From Streptacidiphilus jiangxiensis (GTDB lineage Bacteria; Actinomycetota; Actinomycetes; Streptomycetales; Streptomycetaceae): DNA of 64,000 bases. Shown here piece by piece: positions 1-8,092 of this stretch. The number at the start of each line of letters is the position of its first letter. Position 1 is the first letter of the stretch. The stretch lies in assembly GCF_900109465.1 (NCBI RefSeq), contig NZ_FOAZ01000018.1, forward strand, positions 167,753 to 231,752. The letters are read 5' to 3'. Position numbers and translations under genes: made by a program. A model generated the notes under the pieces. The model worked only from the letters and a program-made list of their open reading frames with translations. It did no database searches and was not told the DNA's origin.

Positions 1-666
1 GCGGTGGGCGTACTGCAGCAGCTCCAGCAGCCGGGAGGGCGGGCCGACGAACACGTTGGCGTGCAGCTCGTCGATCAGCCGCAGCACCCGGTGGTAGTTG
101 CCGGTGATGTTGTCCACCCAGGGGCGGAAGGACATCACCCCGAGGTACTCCAGGACCTTCTCGAACTGGTAGGCCGCCGGCGCGAAGGGGGCGTTGATGA
201 GGATCAGCGCCACGTCGTCGGGCTGCAGGATCTGCGCCCACAGCGCGCCGATGTTGATGGTGTTGACCACCAGGTCGTCGATCGCCTTGGGCGCCGCGAC
301 GGGGTTGCCGGTGGTCCCGGAGGACTCGTAGTAGTGCAGGAACTCCGCGAGCGGGCGGGTGAACGCGGAGCCGCCGGAGGCCGCCAGGGCGCCCTTGGCC
401 AGCAACGGCAGCCCGGGGAAGACCTCGTGCAGCACCACGTCGGGGTCGACACCGCCTGGCCCCGCCAGGACGTCGCGCAACTTCTCGTCGTAGGAGTCCT
501 GGTAGAGCGGGCAGTCGACGGCCGCCCGCAGGGTGGCGACCAGCTTGGCGGCATGCACGGCGGACAGGTCGGCCGTACCGCGGTGGTTCTCCTCGACCAG
601 GGTCGCGTGCTCGTCGGCGAGTCGGCCAACCTCCGCCCTGGTGGCGGCGTCACGCAGAAGCAACAT
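1..666 (-). CDS. PaaK-like adenylate-forming ligase (partial, runs off left edge)
   Basis: Read on the minus strand from ATG at 666, the protein has the adenylation signature YYESSGTTG at residues 112-120, as in phenylacetate-CoA ligase (PaaK) type enzymes, followed by a PxxxAPxAYQFEK-like stretch typical of that family. Only the first 222 residues are in the window; the C-terminal lysine-bearing domain is missing. By family it activates an aryl or aryl-alkyl carboxylate as an adenylate and passes it to CoA or a carrier protein. Its start overlaps the end of the MIO enzyme gene by 17 bases, so the two are probably co-translated. I infer that it activates the lyase product and may load the PCP at 2486. 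Substrate not predictable. Confidence 0.85.
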   Translation of the reverse strand, partial: MLLLRDAATRAEVGRLADEHATLVEENHRGTADLSAVHAAKLVATLRAAVDCPLYQDSYDEKLRDVLAGPGGVDPDVVLHEVFPGLPLLAKGALAASGGSAFTRPLAEFLHYYESSGTTGNPVAAPKAIDDLVVNTINIGALWAQILQPDDVALILINAPFAPAAYQFEKVLEYLGVMSFRPWVDNITGNYHRVLRLIDELHANVFVGPPSRLLELLQYAHR

Positions 667-2320
667 CGTCAAGCCTCCGTCCAGCCACGAAGTCGGCGTC
701 GGCCAGACCGGCGGCGCGCCGCAGCGCACCGCTCTCGATCAGGCCGATCACCGCCTTCACGTCACAGTCGAGTCGGCGGTCGCGGTCCACGAACGGGGAG
801 TGTTCGCGGATCAGCGCGTGCACCGAGCGGATCGCGGGCGACGCCAGGTCGATCCCGCGCAGGTCGATCGCCTGGGCCAGGGCGAGCAGATGGATCGCGG
901 CCACCTCGCGCACCAGACCGCTCACGGTCCGGGCGTCGCGGGCCGCGATCGTGCCCATGCTGACCTTGTCCTGGTTGTGCGCCTCGGTGGAGCGGGAGAA
1001 GACCGAGGCCGGGTTGGACTGCTTGAGCGCCTCGGCGGTGATCGCCGAGGCGGCGATCTGCATCCCCTTGAAGCCGTGGTGCAGCCCGGCCTGGGGGTCG
1101 TCCGGGTCCCGGGCGACGATCAGGTTGGGGGACAGCCCGTTGTTGAACTTCTCGTCGACCACCAGCGCCAGCTGACGGTCCAGCAGGTCCGCCAGGCCCG
1201 CGACGGTGACCTTCAGGGCGTCCATCGCGTGGCCGACGTGGCCCGCGTAGAAGTTCCCGCCGAGGTGCAGACCGCCCTCCTCGGCGTCGAACAGGGGGTT
1301 GTCGCTGGAGGAGTTGATCTCGGTGCCGAGCCAGCGCTCGACCCACTCCAGCGTGTCGTGGACGATGCCGATGATCTGCGGGGCGCAGCGCACCGAGTAC
1401 TTCTCCTGGACCGGCTCCCGCAGCTGCACGAACCCGCGCCCGGACAGACGCTCCCGGCGCAGCAGGATGTCCTCGAAGGACGTCGCCAGCTTGGAGCCGT
1501 CCAGCAGGGTGCGGACGGTCCGCGCGCTCTCCACCTGGCCCGGGTGCGGCTTGTTGTCGTGCACGAACGCGTGCATCGCCGAGGCGTTGCCGCGCAGGGC
1601 CTCCAGCGTCATGGCCGTGGCCAGCTCCGCGACGAACGCCAACTCCTGGGCGTCCCAAGCCGCCAGCGCGCCGTAGGCGGCAGTGAAGCTGGTGCCGTTG
1701 ATCAGCGCGATGCCCTCCTTGGGCTCGAGCCGGACCGGCTCCAGACCCTCCTCCGCGAGAGCGTCCAGGGCCGGCCGCACCGTGCCGCGGTGGCTCACCT
1801 CGCCCTCGCCGATCAGCGCCGCCGCGAGGTAGCACAGCGGGACCAGGTCGCCGCTCGCCCCGAGCGAACCGCGCTCGGGGATCAGCGGGAGCACGTCCCG
1901 GCCCAGGTGCGCCAGCAGCGTCTCCACGACCTCGGGACGGATCGCGGACGGCCCACGGGACAGGGCGTTGGCGCGGATCAGCATGGTCGCCCGGGCGACC
2001 TCGCGGACCGCCGCCGGGCCGGTCCCGTTGAGGTGGTAGAGCACCAGGTTGCGCTGGAGCTCGGCCGCCTTGTCCGGGGAGATCTGCCGGCTGCAGCTGT
2101 CGCCGAAGCCGGTGGTGACCCCGTAGATCGGGATCTCCTGCTCCAGCAGCGTGTGCTTGAGGGCCACGGAAGCCCGCATCCTGACGCGGGACTCCTCGCT
2201 GAGGCGCACCGGGTTGGCTGCGGCGTCTCCGCGCGCGCTCCAGGCGACCTCGCGCGAGGACAGCGACCGTCCGTCGAGCGTGATGCCCTGCGGCGGGAGG
2301 GAATTGGCTGGGCCCGTCAC
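650..2320 (-). CDS. Aromatic amino acid ammonia-lyase or 2,3-aminomutase (MIO enzyme)
   Basis: A 556-residue protein with the Ala-Ser-Gly triad (155-157, context GSLGASGDLVPL) that cyclises to the MIO electrophile, the loop YGVTTGFG (66-73) carrying the catalytic Tyr, the YSVRCAPQ segment and SSSDNPLFD, all hallmarks of the HAL/PAL/TAL family. It eliminates ammonia from an aromatic amino acid to give an aryl acrylate, or shifts the amine to give a beta-amino acid. The selectivity pair aligned by eye is Tyr95-His96, unlike Phe-Leu (PAL), His-Leu (TAL) or Ser-His (HAL), so substrate is open. The GTG start at 2320 follows an AAGG-type ribosome site; longer upstream frames lack homology. It is first in a leftward operon with the PaaK-like ligase. 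Confidence 0.92.
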   Translation of the reverse strand: MTGPANSLPPQGITLDGRSLSSREVAWSARGDAAANPVRLSEESRVRMRASVALKHTLLEQEIPIYGVTTGFGDSCSRQISPDKAAELQRNLVLYHLNGTGPAAVREVARATMLIRANALSRGPSAIRPEVVETLLAHLGRDVLPLIPERGSLGASGDLVPLCYLAAALIGEGEVSHRGTVRPALDALAEEGLEPVRLEPKEGIALINGTSFTAAYGALAAWDAQELAFVAELATAMTLEALRGNASAMHAFVHDNKPHPGQVESARTVRTLLDGSKLATSFEDILLRRERLSGRGFVQLREPVQEKYSVRCAPQIIGIVHDTLEWVERWLGTEINSSSDNPLFDAEEGGLHLGGNFYAGHVGHAMDALKVTVAGLADLLDRQLALVVDEKFNNGLSPNLIVARDPDDPQAGLHHGFKGMQIAASAITAEALKQSNPASVFSRSTEAHNQDKVSMGTIAARDARTVSGLVREVAAIHLLALAQAIDLRGIDLASPAIRSVHALIREHSPFVDRDRRLDCDVKAVIGLIESGALRRAAGLADADFVAGRRLDDVASA

Positions 2321-2485
2321 CTGGTGACCTTTCCGGCGGGGTTGGGGACTGTCCCTCAGCCTTCTCCACCGGGACGTCACGTGCTTCGGCCCTACGGCCG
2401 GTCTGCAACCCGTCCTTGGGACGGGCACGTCGGACCGGGGGCGACGCATACGATCCGACTCGCGCACCCGAAAGGACTGAGGACC
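2321..2485. promoter_or_regulatory. Divergent intergenic region with perfect 7-bp hairpin
   Basis: This spacer separates the leftward MIO operon from the rightward PCP gene, so it must hold both promoters. It contains a perfect inverted repeat CCCGTCC-TTG-GGACGGG at 2409-2425, which could be an operator or an early transcript hairpin. TACGAT at 2449-2454 is a plausible -10 element for the PCP gene; no convincing -35 was found. AAAGGACTGAGG just before 2486 is the PCP ribosome site. Confidence 0.4.
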
Positions 2486-2743
2486 ATGACCGCTGCCGTG
2501 CAACCGATCGACGAGGCGCTGGAGACCCTGCGCCGGATCTGGGAGGAGGTCCTGGACGTGCCGGTGACCTCGCCCGAGGAGAACTTCTTCGAACTCGGCG
2601 GCGACTCCATGCTCGCGCTCATCGTCGCCAGCCGGGCGGGCAAGGCGGGCCTGGCGATGCCGCCGTCCGGCGTGCTGCGGCAGCCGACCCTGCGCGGACT
2701 GGCCGAGGCGGTCCTGGACCCTGCCCTCTTCGAGAACTGGTAG
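2486..2743 (+). CDS. Stand-alone peptidyl carrier protein
   Basis: An 85-residue carrier protein with the phosphopantetheine site FFELGGDSMLAL, Ser41 being the attachment residue. The GGDS form is NRPS-type (PCP/ArCP) rather than the DSL form of fatty-acid or type II PKS ACPs. The fold is complete: an acidic first helix and a C-terminal LRGLAEAVL helix. It is transcribed opposite to the lyase and followed after 6 bases by a hydrolase gene. A discrete PCP beside an MIO enzyme and ligases suggests tethering of an aryl acid or beta-amino acid during tailoring or transfer (inference). Confidence 0.9.
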   Translation: MTAAVQPIDEALETLRRIWEEVLDVPVTSPEENFFELGGDSMLALIVASRAGKAGLAMPPSGVLRQPTLRGLAEAVLDPALFENW

Positions 2744-2749
2744 CCGCCG

Positions 2750-3547
2750 GTGCCGACCGCCTCCGCACGGCTCCACCACGTCCTGGCCGGCCCGGCGGAC
2801 GCTCCGCTGCTGGTCCTGGGACCGTCCCTGGGTACCTCGACCAAGGTCTGGGAGCCGCATCTGCAGGCCCTCGGTCTCGGTTTCCGGACCCTCTGCTTCG
2901 ATCTGCCCGGGCACGGACGGTCCCCGTCCGAGGTCGTACCGCACCCGGAGCCCGGCCGCACCACCATGGTCGACCTGGCGCGCCTGGTCCTCGATCTGGT
3001 GGACCTGCACGGGCACGACCGATTCCACTACGCCGGCATCTCGATCGGCGGGGCGATCGGCGGCCTGCTGGCCGCGCGCCATCCCGAGCGGGTCGCCTCC
3101 CTCGCGATGGTCGCCGGCGCCGCGCGGTTCGGCGACCCGGACCGCTGGACGCAGCGGGCCGCCCAGGTGCGTCGTGAGGGCACCGGCTGGCTGCTGGAGG
3201 CGGCTCCGGGCCGCTGGTTCGGCGACCCCGACACGGCCACCACGCCGCGCGGGGCCGCCCTGCTCGGCGATCTGGTCGCCGCGGCGCCCGAGGGCTACGC
3301 CGCCTGCTGCGACGCCATCGCGGGGTACGACCTGCGCCCGGAGCTGGGGCGGATCGCCGCCCCGACGCTCGTCGTCGCCGGCTCGCGGGACACGGCCACG
3401 CCGCCGGGCGCCGCCGAGGAGCTTCTCGCCGGCATCCCCGGCGCCGTCCCCGCCGTCGTCGACGCGGGCCACATCGCCGCGACCGACGAGGCCCCCGCCC
3501 TCACGGCCCGGCTGCTCGACCACCTGAGCGCCGCGGCTGCGGTCTGA
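2750..3547 (+). CDS. Alpha/beta hydrolase (PcaD-like)
   Basis: 265 residues with a classical alpha/beta-hydrolase layout: the nucleophile elbow GISIGG with Ser98, the acid in AGSRDTATPP, and the catalytic His in DAGHIAATDEAP near the C terminus. Overall motif spacing resembles 3-oxoadipate enol-lactonases and related esterases. The GTG start at 2750 lies 7 bases after the PCP stop, so both are on one transcript. Possible roles are release of a carrier-bound acyl chain, lactone formation or opening, or proofreading; the sequence does not decide. It ends 7 bases from the convergent thioesterase gene. Confidence 0.85.
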   Translation: MPTASARLHHVLAGPADAPLLVLGPSLGTSTKVWEPHLQALGLGFRTLCFDLPGHGRSPSEVVPHPEPGRTTMVDLARLVLDLVDLHGHDRFHYAGISIGGAIGGLLAARHPERVASLAMVAGAARFGDPDRWTQRAAQVRREGTGWLLEAAPGRWFGDPDTATTPRGAALLGDLVAAAPEGYAACCDAIAGYDLRPELGRIAAPTLVVAGSRDTATPPGAAEELLAGIPGAVPAVVDAGHIAATDEAPALTARLLDHLSAAAAV

Positions 3548-3554
3548 CGCTCCG

Positions 3555-4322
3555 TCACTGCCGTTCGGCGGCCTCGGCCCGCACGGTCCGGCTCGCCACG
3601 GCGGCCGTGATGTACCGGGCGAGGTCGTCGCGGTGGGACCGCAGGTAGAAGTGGTCCCCCTGGTAGCGGTGCACCCCGAGGAACTCCTCGGTGTGCTCGG
3701 CCCACTCGGCCAGACCGGCGGCGTCGACGACCACGTCGTCGACGCCGCCGAAGGCGGTCAGCGGGACCGGCAGCCGCACGAACGGCTCCCGCGGGCGCCA
3801 GGAGTCGACGAGACGGAAGTCGTTGCGGAAGAGCGGCCCGAAGAACCGCCACAGACCCTCGTCCTCCAACAGCCGCTCCGCGTTGCCCCCGATCCTGCGC
3901 AGCAGCTCCTTGAGCTCCGGGTCCGGGAGCAGGTCCCGGCGGACGGCGGGCCCCTGCGGGGCCCGCGGCGCGCCGAAGGCGGACACCCCGAGCCAGCACG
4001 GCAGCGCCTCGCCCCGGTCCAGCAGGACCCGGGTCAGCTCGTAGGCGAGCAGGGCGCCCATGCTGTGGCCGTAGAAGGCGAACGGCCGGTCGCTCAGCGG
4101 AGCCACGGCGCCCCGGAACAGCTCCACCAGCTCCGCGCAGTCCGACACCGGCGGCTTCGCGGCCGACTCGGCGCGGCCGGGCGCCGCGAGCAGGCAGAGC
4201 TCCCAGTCCGGCGGGAAGGCGGCGGCCCACCCCCGGTAGAGCAGGTGGGAGCCGCCGGCGTGATGGAACAGGAAGAGGCGGACGGCCGGGTCCGGGACCG
4301 GCCGCGGACGGACCACCAGCAC
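3555..4322 (-). CDS. Type II thioesterase
   Basis: 255 residues with the GrsT/TEII signature: FHHAGGS near residue 20 (oxyanion region), GHSMG with nucleophile Ser87, and a C-terminal GDHFYL carrying the catalytic His. Such enzymes hydrolyse aberrant or stalled acyl groups from carrier proteins, and some release intermediates. It is the last gene of the leftward assembly operon that begins at 11,015. The GTG start at 4322 is one base from the upstream stop, implying coupling. Likely clients are the ACP at 6894, the fused ACP at 9219-11015 and the PCP at 2486. Confidence 0.9.
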   Translation of the reverse strand: MLVVRPRPVPDPAVRLFLFHHAGGSHLLYRGWAAAFPPDWELCLLAAPGRAESAAKPPVSDCAELVELFRGAVAPLSDRPFAFYGHSMGALLAYELTRVLLDRGEALPCWLGVSAFGAPRAPQGPAVRRDLLPDPELKELLRRIGGNAERLLEDEGLWRFFGPLFRNDFRLVDSWRPREPFVRLPVPLTAFGGVDDVVVDAAGLAEWAEHTEEFLGVHRYQGDHFYLRSHRDDLARYITAAVASRTVRAEAAERQ

Positions 4323-4323
4323 G

Positions 4324-4929
4324 TCAGCCCGCCAACCGGAAGACCGGCTCGGCCGCCCGCGAGCGCAGCCGGGCGAACTCCACCACCTGCCCCGCCATCA
4401 GGGCCAACTGGGCCCGCAGGTGCGGGTCCGTGCAGTGGCCGTCCTGGTCGAACCCGGCGACGGCGGTGTTGACCGCCACGCCGAGCGGGGTGGGCCAGCC
4501 GCGCAGGGCGTGCACCACGTCGCGCAGCGCCGCGAGCGTGGACGACGCGCCCTGCCGGCCCTGGGCGACGCTCACGCAGCCGACGGCCCGGTCGGTGAGG
4601 TAGGGCCGCGCGTCGTCGCGCAGTTCCTCGAGATGGTCCAGCGCGTTCTTCACCAGCCCGGAGACGCTGCCGTGGTAGGCGGGGCCGGCCAGCACGATCC
4701 CGTCCGCCGAGGCGACCTCGGCGACCAGGCGCCTGGCCTTCGGCGAGCGCCGTGCCTCGCGGGGATCGTAGAGCGGCAGGACCAGCTGGTCCCCGGAGAC
4801 CACGGTGACCTGCGCGCCGAGCCGGCCCGCCTCGGCCAGCACCGCGCGAAGCGCCCGCTCCGCCGTCCCGTCCGGGCGGGCGGACCCGCCGATCCCGACC
4901 AGCTTCACGGTCTGCTGCATCTGTCTCAC
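4324..4929 (-). CDS. NAD(P)H-dependent FMN reductase
   Basis: 201 residues with a flavodoxin-like fold: the FMN phosphate loop GIGGSARPDG near the N terminus and the GPAYHGSVSGLVKNALDHL segment that identifies the NADPH-dependent FMN reductase (SsuE/ArsH-like) family. It supplies reduced flavin to a partner. The gene directly follows the acyl-CoA-dehydrogenase-fold enzyme, so the pair is likely a two-component flavin monooxygenase. The chosen GTG at 4929 has AGGA five bases upstream; ATG at 4920 is an alternative start. Confidence 0.88.
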   Translation of the reverse strand: MRQMQQTVKLVGIGGSARPDGTAERALRAVLAEAGRLGAQVTVVSGDQLVLPLYDPREARRSPKARRLVAEVASADGIVLAGPAYHGSVSGLVKNALDHLEELRDDARPYLTDRAVGCVSVAQGRQGASSTLAALRDVVHALRGWPTPLGVAVNTAVAGFDQDGHCTDPHLRAQLALMAGQVVEFARLRSRAAEPVFRLAG

Positions 4930-4954
4930 TCGATTCCTGACCGGCGGGGCCGGC

Positions 4955-6112
4955 CTACTCCGGCAGGCCCAGGGCGAACGGGTTCTGCGGCTTGCCGCCC
5001 AGCAGGACGGCCCCCGCCGACTGCAGGATCTGGTCCTGGACGGTGGCGTGCTGGCACATCGTGGTGACGTCGCGCAGCCAGCGGTCCAGCGGCGACGGAC
5101 GGTAGACGGCCGTCGTCGTCATCAGGTCGAACAGCGAGGACAGCAGGGAGCGCACCGTGCGGAAGGCGTTGACCCGGGCCAGCGCCACGGCGACCTGGGC
5201 GTCGGCCGTCAGCTCCGCACCCCCCTGCAGCAGCTCCCACTGGTCGCGCAGGCTGCCGTAGACCGCCTGCCGGGCCACGGTCAGGTCCATCTCGGCCTGA
5301 GCGAGGGCCATCTGCACGCGGTAGCTCTCCGACCACGGCGTCTGGGTGAGCCGGTCCACCCGGGACGCGGCCAGTTCGCGCACGTGGTCCAGGGCGGCCC
5401 GACCCACCCCGAGCGCCACGCCCGGCATGGTGCGCAGGATCGCGTCCGGAGTGGTCCAGGGGCCGGGGTTGGCCGGATTGGCGAAGCTGAAGGTGTGCTC
5501 CTCCGGCACGAACAGGCCGGCGGTGCGGTAGTCGCAGCTGCCACTCCCGGCGAGACCGGAGGTGAACCAGTTGTCCACGATCTCGAAGTCCGCGGGCCGG
5601 GCCAGGATCATGCGCCAGTGGGCACGCCCGCCACGGGGGTTGGGATTGGCCTCCGGCTTGCCGTCCTGGAAGACCAGGCAGCCGGCCACCACCCAGTCGC
5701 AGTGGGTGATGCCGCTGCCGAACTGCCACTCGCCGGTGACGTTGAAGCCGCCCGGCACCCGCTCGGCCCGGCCGCGCGGCGGGATGGCGCCGGCGGTGAT
5801 CACGTCCAGATCCGGGAAGAGCTCCCGGCCCACCGACTCGTCCAGGCAGCGGGCGTACAGGCCGGTGTCCATGCCCACCATGGCGCACCAGGCCGCGGAG
5901 GCGTCGCCGGTGGCCAGCGCCTCGATCACCTCGGTCTGCTGCATCGGCGTCATGGCCGGGCCGCCCCAGGCCTCGGGAAAGCCCATCCGGAACACGCCGG
6001 TGGCCCGCAGCGCCTCGACGACGTCGGCGGGGAGCCGTCGGGACTCCTCGATCTCGTCGGACCGCTTGGCCAGTTCCGGGGCCAGGGCCCGGGCCCGGTC
6101 GAGGATCTCCAT
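4955..6112 (-). CDS. Acyl-CoA-dehydrogenase-fold flavin monooxygenase
   Basis: 385 residues. The N-terminal part (PEAWGGPAMTP) and the middle beta domain resemble acyl-CoA dehydrogenases, and the C-terminal half matches the type 2 C-terminal domain found in class D flavin monooxygenases such as HsaA-like hydroxylases and the amino-sugar N-oxygenases. I see no acyl-CoA dehydrogenase catalytic Glu in its usual YxGxxE context. Placement beside an FMN reductase supports oxygenation of a carrier-bound or free intermediate with externally reduced flavin. N-oxygenation, aromatic hydroxylation or desaturation are all possible. ATG at 6112 is used; ATG at 6130 (six residues longer) is the alternative. 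Confidence 0.82.
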   Translation of the reverse strand: MEILDRARALAPELAKRSDEIEESRRLPADVVEALRATGVFRMGFPEAWGGPAMTPMQQTEVIEALATGDASAAWCAMVGMDTGLYARCLDESVGRELFPDLDVITAGAIPPRGRAERVPGGFNVTGEWQFGSGITHCDWVVAGCLVFQDGKPEANPNPRGGRAHWRMILARPADFEIVDNWFTSGLAGSGSCDYRTAGLFVPEEHTFSFANPANPGPWTTPDAILRTMPGVALGVGRAALDHVRELAASRVDRLTQTPWSESYRVQMALAQAEMDLTVARQAVYGSLRDQWELLQGGAELTADAQVAVALARVNAFRTVRSLLSSLFDLMTTTAVYRPSPLDRWLRDVTTMCQHATVQDQILQSAGAVLLGGKPQNPFALGLPE

Positions 6113-6138
6113 GGCTGCTCGCTCTCTCATTCGCACCG

Positions 6139-6897
6139 TCAGATCACCAGACCGCCGTCGATGCCGATGACCTGGCCGTTGATGTAACCCGCCCGGTCCG
6201 AGGCCAGGAACGCCACCAGGTCCGCGACCTCCTCCGCGGCGCCGAAACGGCGCAGCGGGATCTGGCCCAGGTACTTCTCCCGGGTCCGCTCCCCCACCCC
6301 GGCCGTCATGTCGGTGGTGACGAAGCCCGGCGCCACGACGTTGGCCCGGACGCCGAACCGGCCGTACTCCTTGGCCACCGAGCGGGTGAAGCCGATGATG
6401 CCCGCCTTGGAGGCCGCGTAGTTCGTCTGGGAGGCGCTGCCGTACACGCCGGCGACGGAGGACAGCGCCACCAGGCAGCCGGTCCGCCGCTTGATGAACG
6501 ACTGCAGCACGGCCCGGCTGATGTGGAAGGTCCCGTCCAGGTTGGTGGCCATGACGTCGCGCCACATGGCGTCGTCCATCTGGACCAGCGGCTTGTCGCG
6601 GGTGATACCCGCGGCCGTGACCGCCACGTCGACCGGGCCGAGCTCCTGCTCGGCGGCGGTGACGAAGTCCTGGCACGCGGCCGGGTCGGAGACGTCGACC
6701 TTTCGGGCGAGGACCCGGGCGCCGGCCCGGGTCGCCTCCTCCGCGGCCTCGGCGGCGGCCTCGGCACGGGAGTGGTAGCAGAACGCGATGTCGTGCCCGT
6801 CCTGGGCCAGGCGGACCACCACCGCCCGGCCGATGCCCCGGGAGCCACCGCTGACCAGGGCGACCCGGCGGGGCTCGGAGGTGTGCGCCCCGGTCAC
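6139..6897 (-). CDS. 3-oxoacyl-ACP reductase (FabG-type ketoreductase)
   Basis: 252 residues with a complete short-chain dehydrogenase set: cofactor loop SGGSRGIG (16-23), NAG-equivalent TAAG, Ser in LSSVAG, and the Tyr160-xxx-Lys164 pair in NYAASKAGI, ending in a standard IDGG tail. It should reduce a beta-ketoacyl-ACP with NADPH. The GTG start overlaps the ACP stop by four bases, so it is translationally coupled to that ACP and sits directly behind the KS pair. No dehydratase or enoyl reductase gene is obvious in this operon, so the ketide may stop at the hydroxyl level or use an external dehydratase. Confidence 0.92.
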   Translation of the reverse strand: MTGAHTSEPRRVALVSGGSRGIGRAVVVRLAQDGHDIAFCYHSRAEAAAEAAEEATRAGARVLARKVDVSDPAACQDFVTAAEQELGPVDVAVTAAGITRDKPLVQMDDAMWRDVMATNLDGTFHISRAVLQSFIKRRTGCLVALSSVAGVYGSASQTNYAASKAGIIGFTRSVAKEYGRFGVRANVVAPGFVTTDMTAGVGERTREKYLGQIPLRRFGAAEEVADLVAFLASDRAGYINGQVIGIDGGLVI

Positions 6898-7151
6898 GCC
6901 GCGGACCGTTCCTCGATCTTGGCCGCGACCAGGTCGTGCAGCTGGACCAGCGTCCGCGCCTGCGCGAAGTCGGTGTCGCGGATGGTGATGGCGTAGCGGG
7001 ACTCCAGGTTGGAGGCGATCTCCAGCGACATCAGGGAGTCCATCTCCAGCTCCTCGGTGAAGTGGGACTCGTCACCGATCTCGGCGAGCGGGAGCTCCAA
7101 CGTCTGCGCCAGCATCGCGCGCAGGTCCTCGATGTCCAGGTTCTCAGCCAT
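6894..7151 (-). CDS. Discrete acyl carrier protein
   Basis: 85 residues with the type II ACP motif FTEELEMDSLMSLE; Ser39 would carry the phosphopantetheine arm. The acidic helix II and the C-terminal LHDLVAAKI helix are as expected. It lies between the KS-like partner gene and the ketoreductase, overlapping the latter by four bases. I infer that this is the extender or elongation ACP of a discrete ketosynthase system, distinct from the ACP fused to the adenylation enzyme upstream. Confidence 0.92.
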   Translation of the reverse strand: MAENLDIEDLRAMLAQTLELPLAEIGDESHFTEELEMDSLMSLEIASNLESRYAITIRDTDFAQARTLVQLHDLVAAKIEERSAA

Positions 7152-7189
7152 GGTGGTGCCTCTCTGTGGGGTGGGTGGGGTGTGCGGGA

Positions 7190-8092
7190 TCAGTGGCCGC
7201 AGGCCGTGAGGACCAGCGCGGCGGCCGCGTCGTCCTCGGGGGCGCCGCCGGTGGTCGCCAGGACGGGGCCTCGCCCGCCGCCGGACAGGTGCGCGGCTGC
7301 CGCTGCCACCTGCAGCACGCCGAGCGCGCCGGAGCAGGGGCCGAGCCGCGCCTCGAGGTCGGCCCCGGTGAGCCGCAGGCCGATCGCCTCGGCACCGCCG
7401 GTCGCGGCCGCCACGGCGCCCGCGAGGTCCGCGGTCCGGGCGTACCGGCCGATCGTCGCGCGGCCGTCCGCCGCGCGGGCGGCCGCGGTCCGGGCGGGCT
7501 CCAGCACCAGGGCGGCGGCCACGTCCGTGCTCGGCCGGCCCAGCATCCGGGTGACGGCCTCGTTGGCCGGCTCCACACCGACCACGACCGCCGCGCCGGC
7601 GCGTCCGGCCGCGATCAGGTTCCGCGCCCAGTACAGCGCGTCCAGGCCGCTGGTGGCGCCGTTGCACACGGTCAGGTTGGGGCCGCGCAGGCCGTAGCGG
7701 ATGGCCACCCAGCCGGCGACCACGTTGCTGGAGGTGCCGGGCAGGCCCAGCGGGCTGAGGCCGACGACGGTCTGCTCGGCGATCGTGTCGACGGCCTGGC
7801 ACAGACCTTCCAGCGTCCCCAGGTTGGAGCTGACCACCACGGCGGTGGTGTCGCGGTCGCCGGTGTAGCCGTCCGCGTCGACCAGGCCGGCGTCGCGCAG
7901 CGCGGTGTGGGCGCAGTGCAGGGCCAGTCGCGAGGCGCGGTCCTTGTTGCGCATCTCGCGTCCGGTCAGGCCCGTCGCGGGATCGAAGCCGTCCGTGCCG
8001 GACGGCGCGCCGAGCAGGTCGGCGGCCCCGCCCAGTCCCGGGACGGCGAGCCCCACGCCGGTGATGACGATGTCGTCGGATGTCGCGGTCAT
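7190..8092 (-). CDS. Short KS-like partner (chain-length-factor-like), catalytic Cys replaced by Ala
   Basis: 300 residues with a condensing-enzyme (thiolase) fold. The nucleophile region reads TVCNGATSGLDAL, with Ala146 where ketosynthases have Cys; Cys143 lies three residues earlier and is not in the elbow. The second half ends in LGPCSGALGVLQVA where a KS has the KxxxGH motif, so the His is missing too. The protein is about 100 residues shorter than usual KS or CLF proteins. Its ATG overlaps the KS stop by four bases. By analogy with KS-beta subunits I infer a non-catalytic heterodimer partner that shapes chain length or specificity. Confidence 0.82.
   Translation of the reverse strand: MTATSDDIVITGVGLAVPGLGGAADLLGAPSGTDGFDPATGLTGREMRNKDRASRLALHCAHTALRDAGLVDADGYTGDRDTTAVVVSSNLGTLEGLCQAVDTIAEQTVVGLSPLGLPGTSSNVVAGWVAIRYGLRGPNLTVCNGATSGLDALYWARNLIAAGRAGAAVVVGVEPANEAVTRMLGRPSTDVAAALVLEPARTAAARAADGRATIGRYARTADLAGAVAAATGGAEAIGLRLTGADLEARLGPCSGALGVLQVAAAAAHLSGGGRGPVLATTGGAPEDDAAAALVLTACGH

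Noticed and set aside
533..2743. A 736-codon rightward open frame over the lyase gene
   Set aside because: It is antisense to the well-supported MIO enzyme, has low-complexity Arg/Gly/Asp-rich translation and no family motif; a high-GC artefact. Only its last 85 codons, from ATG 2486, are a real gene.
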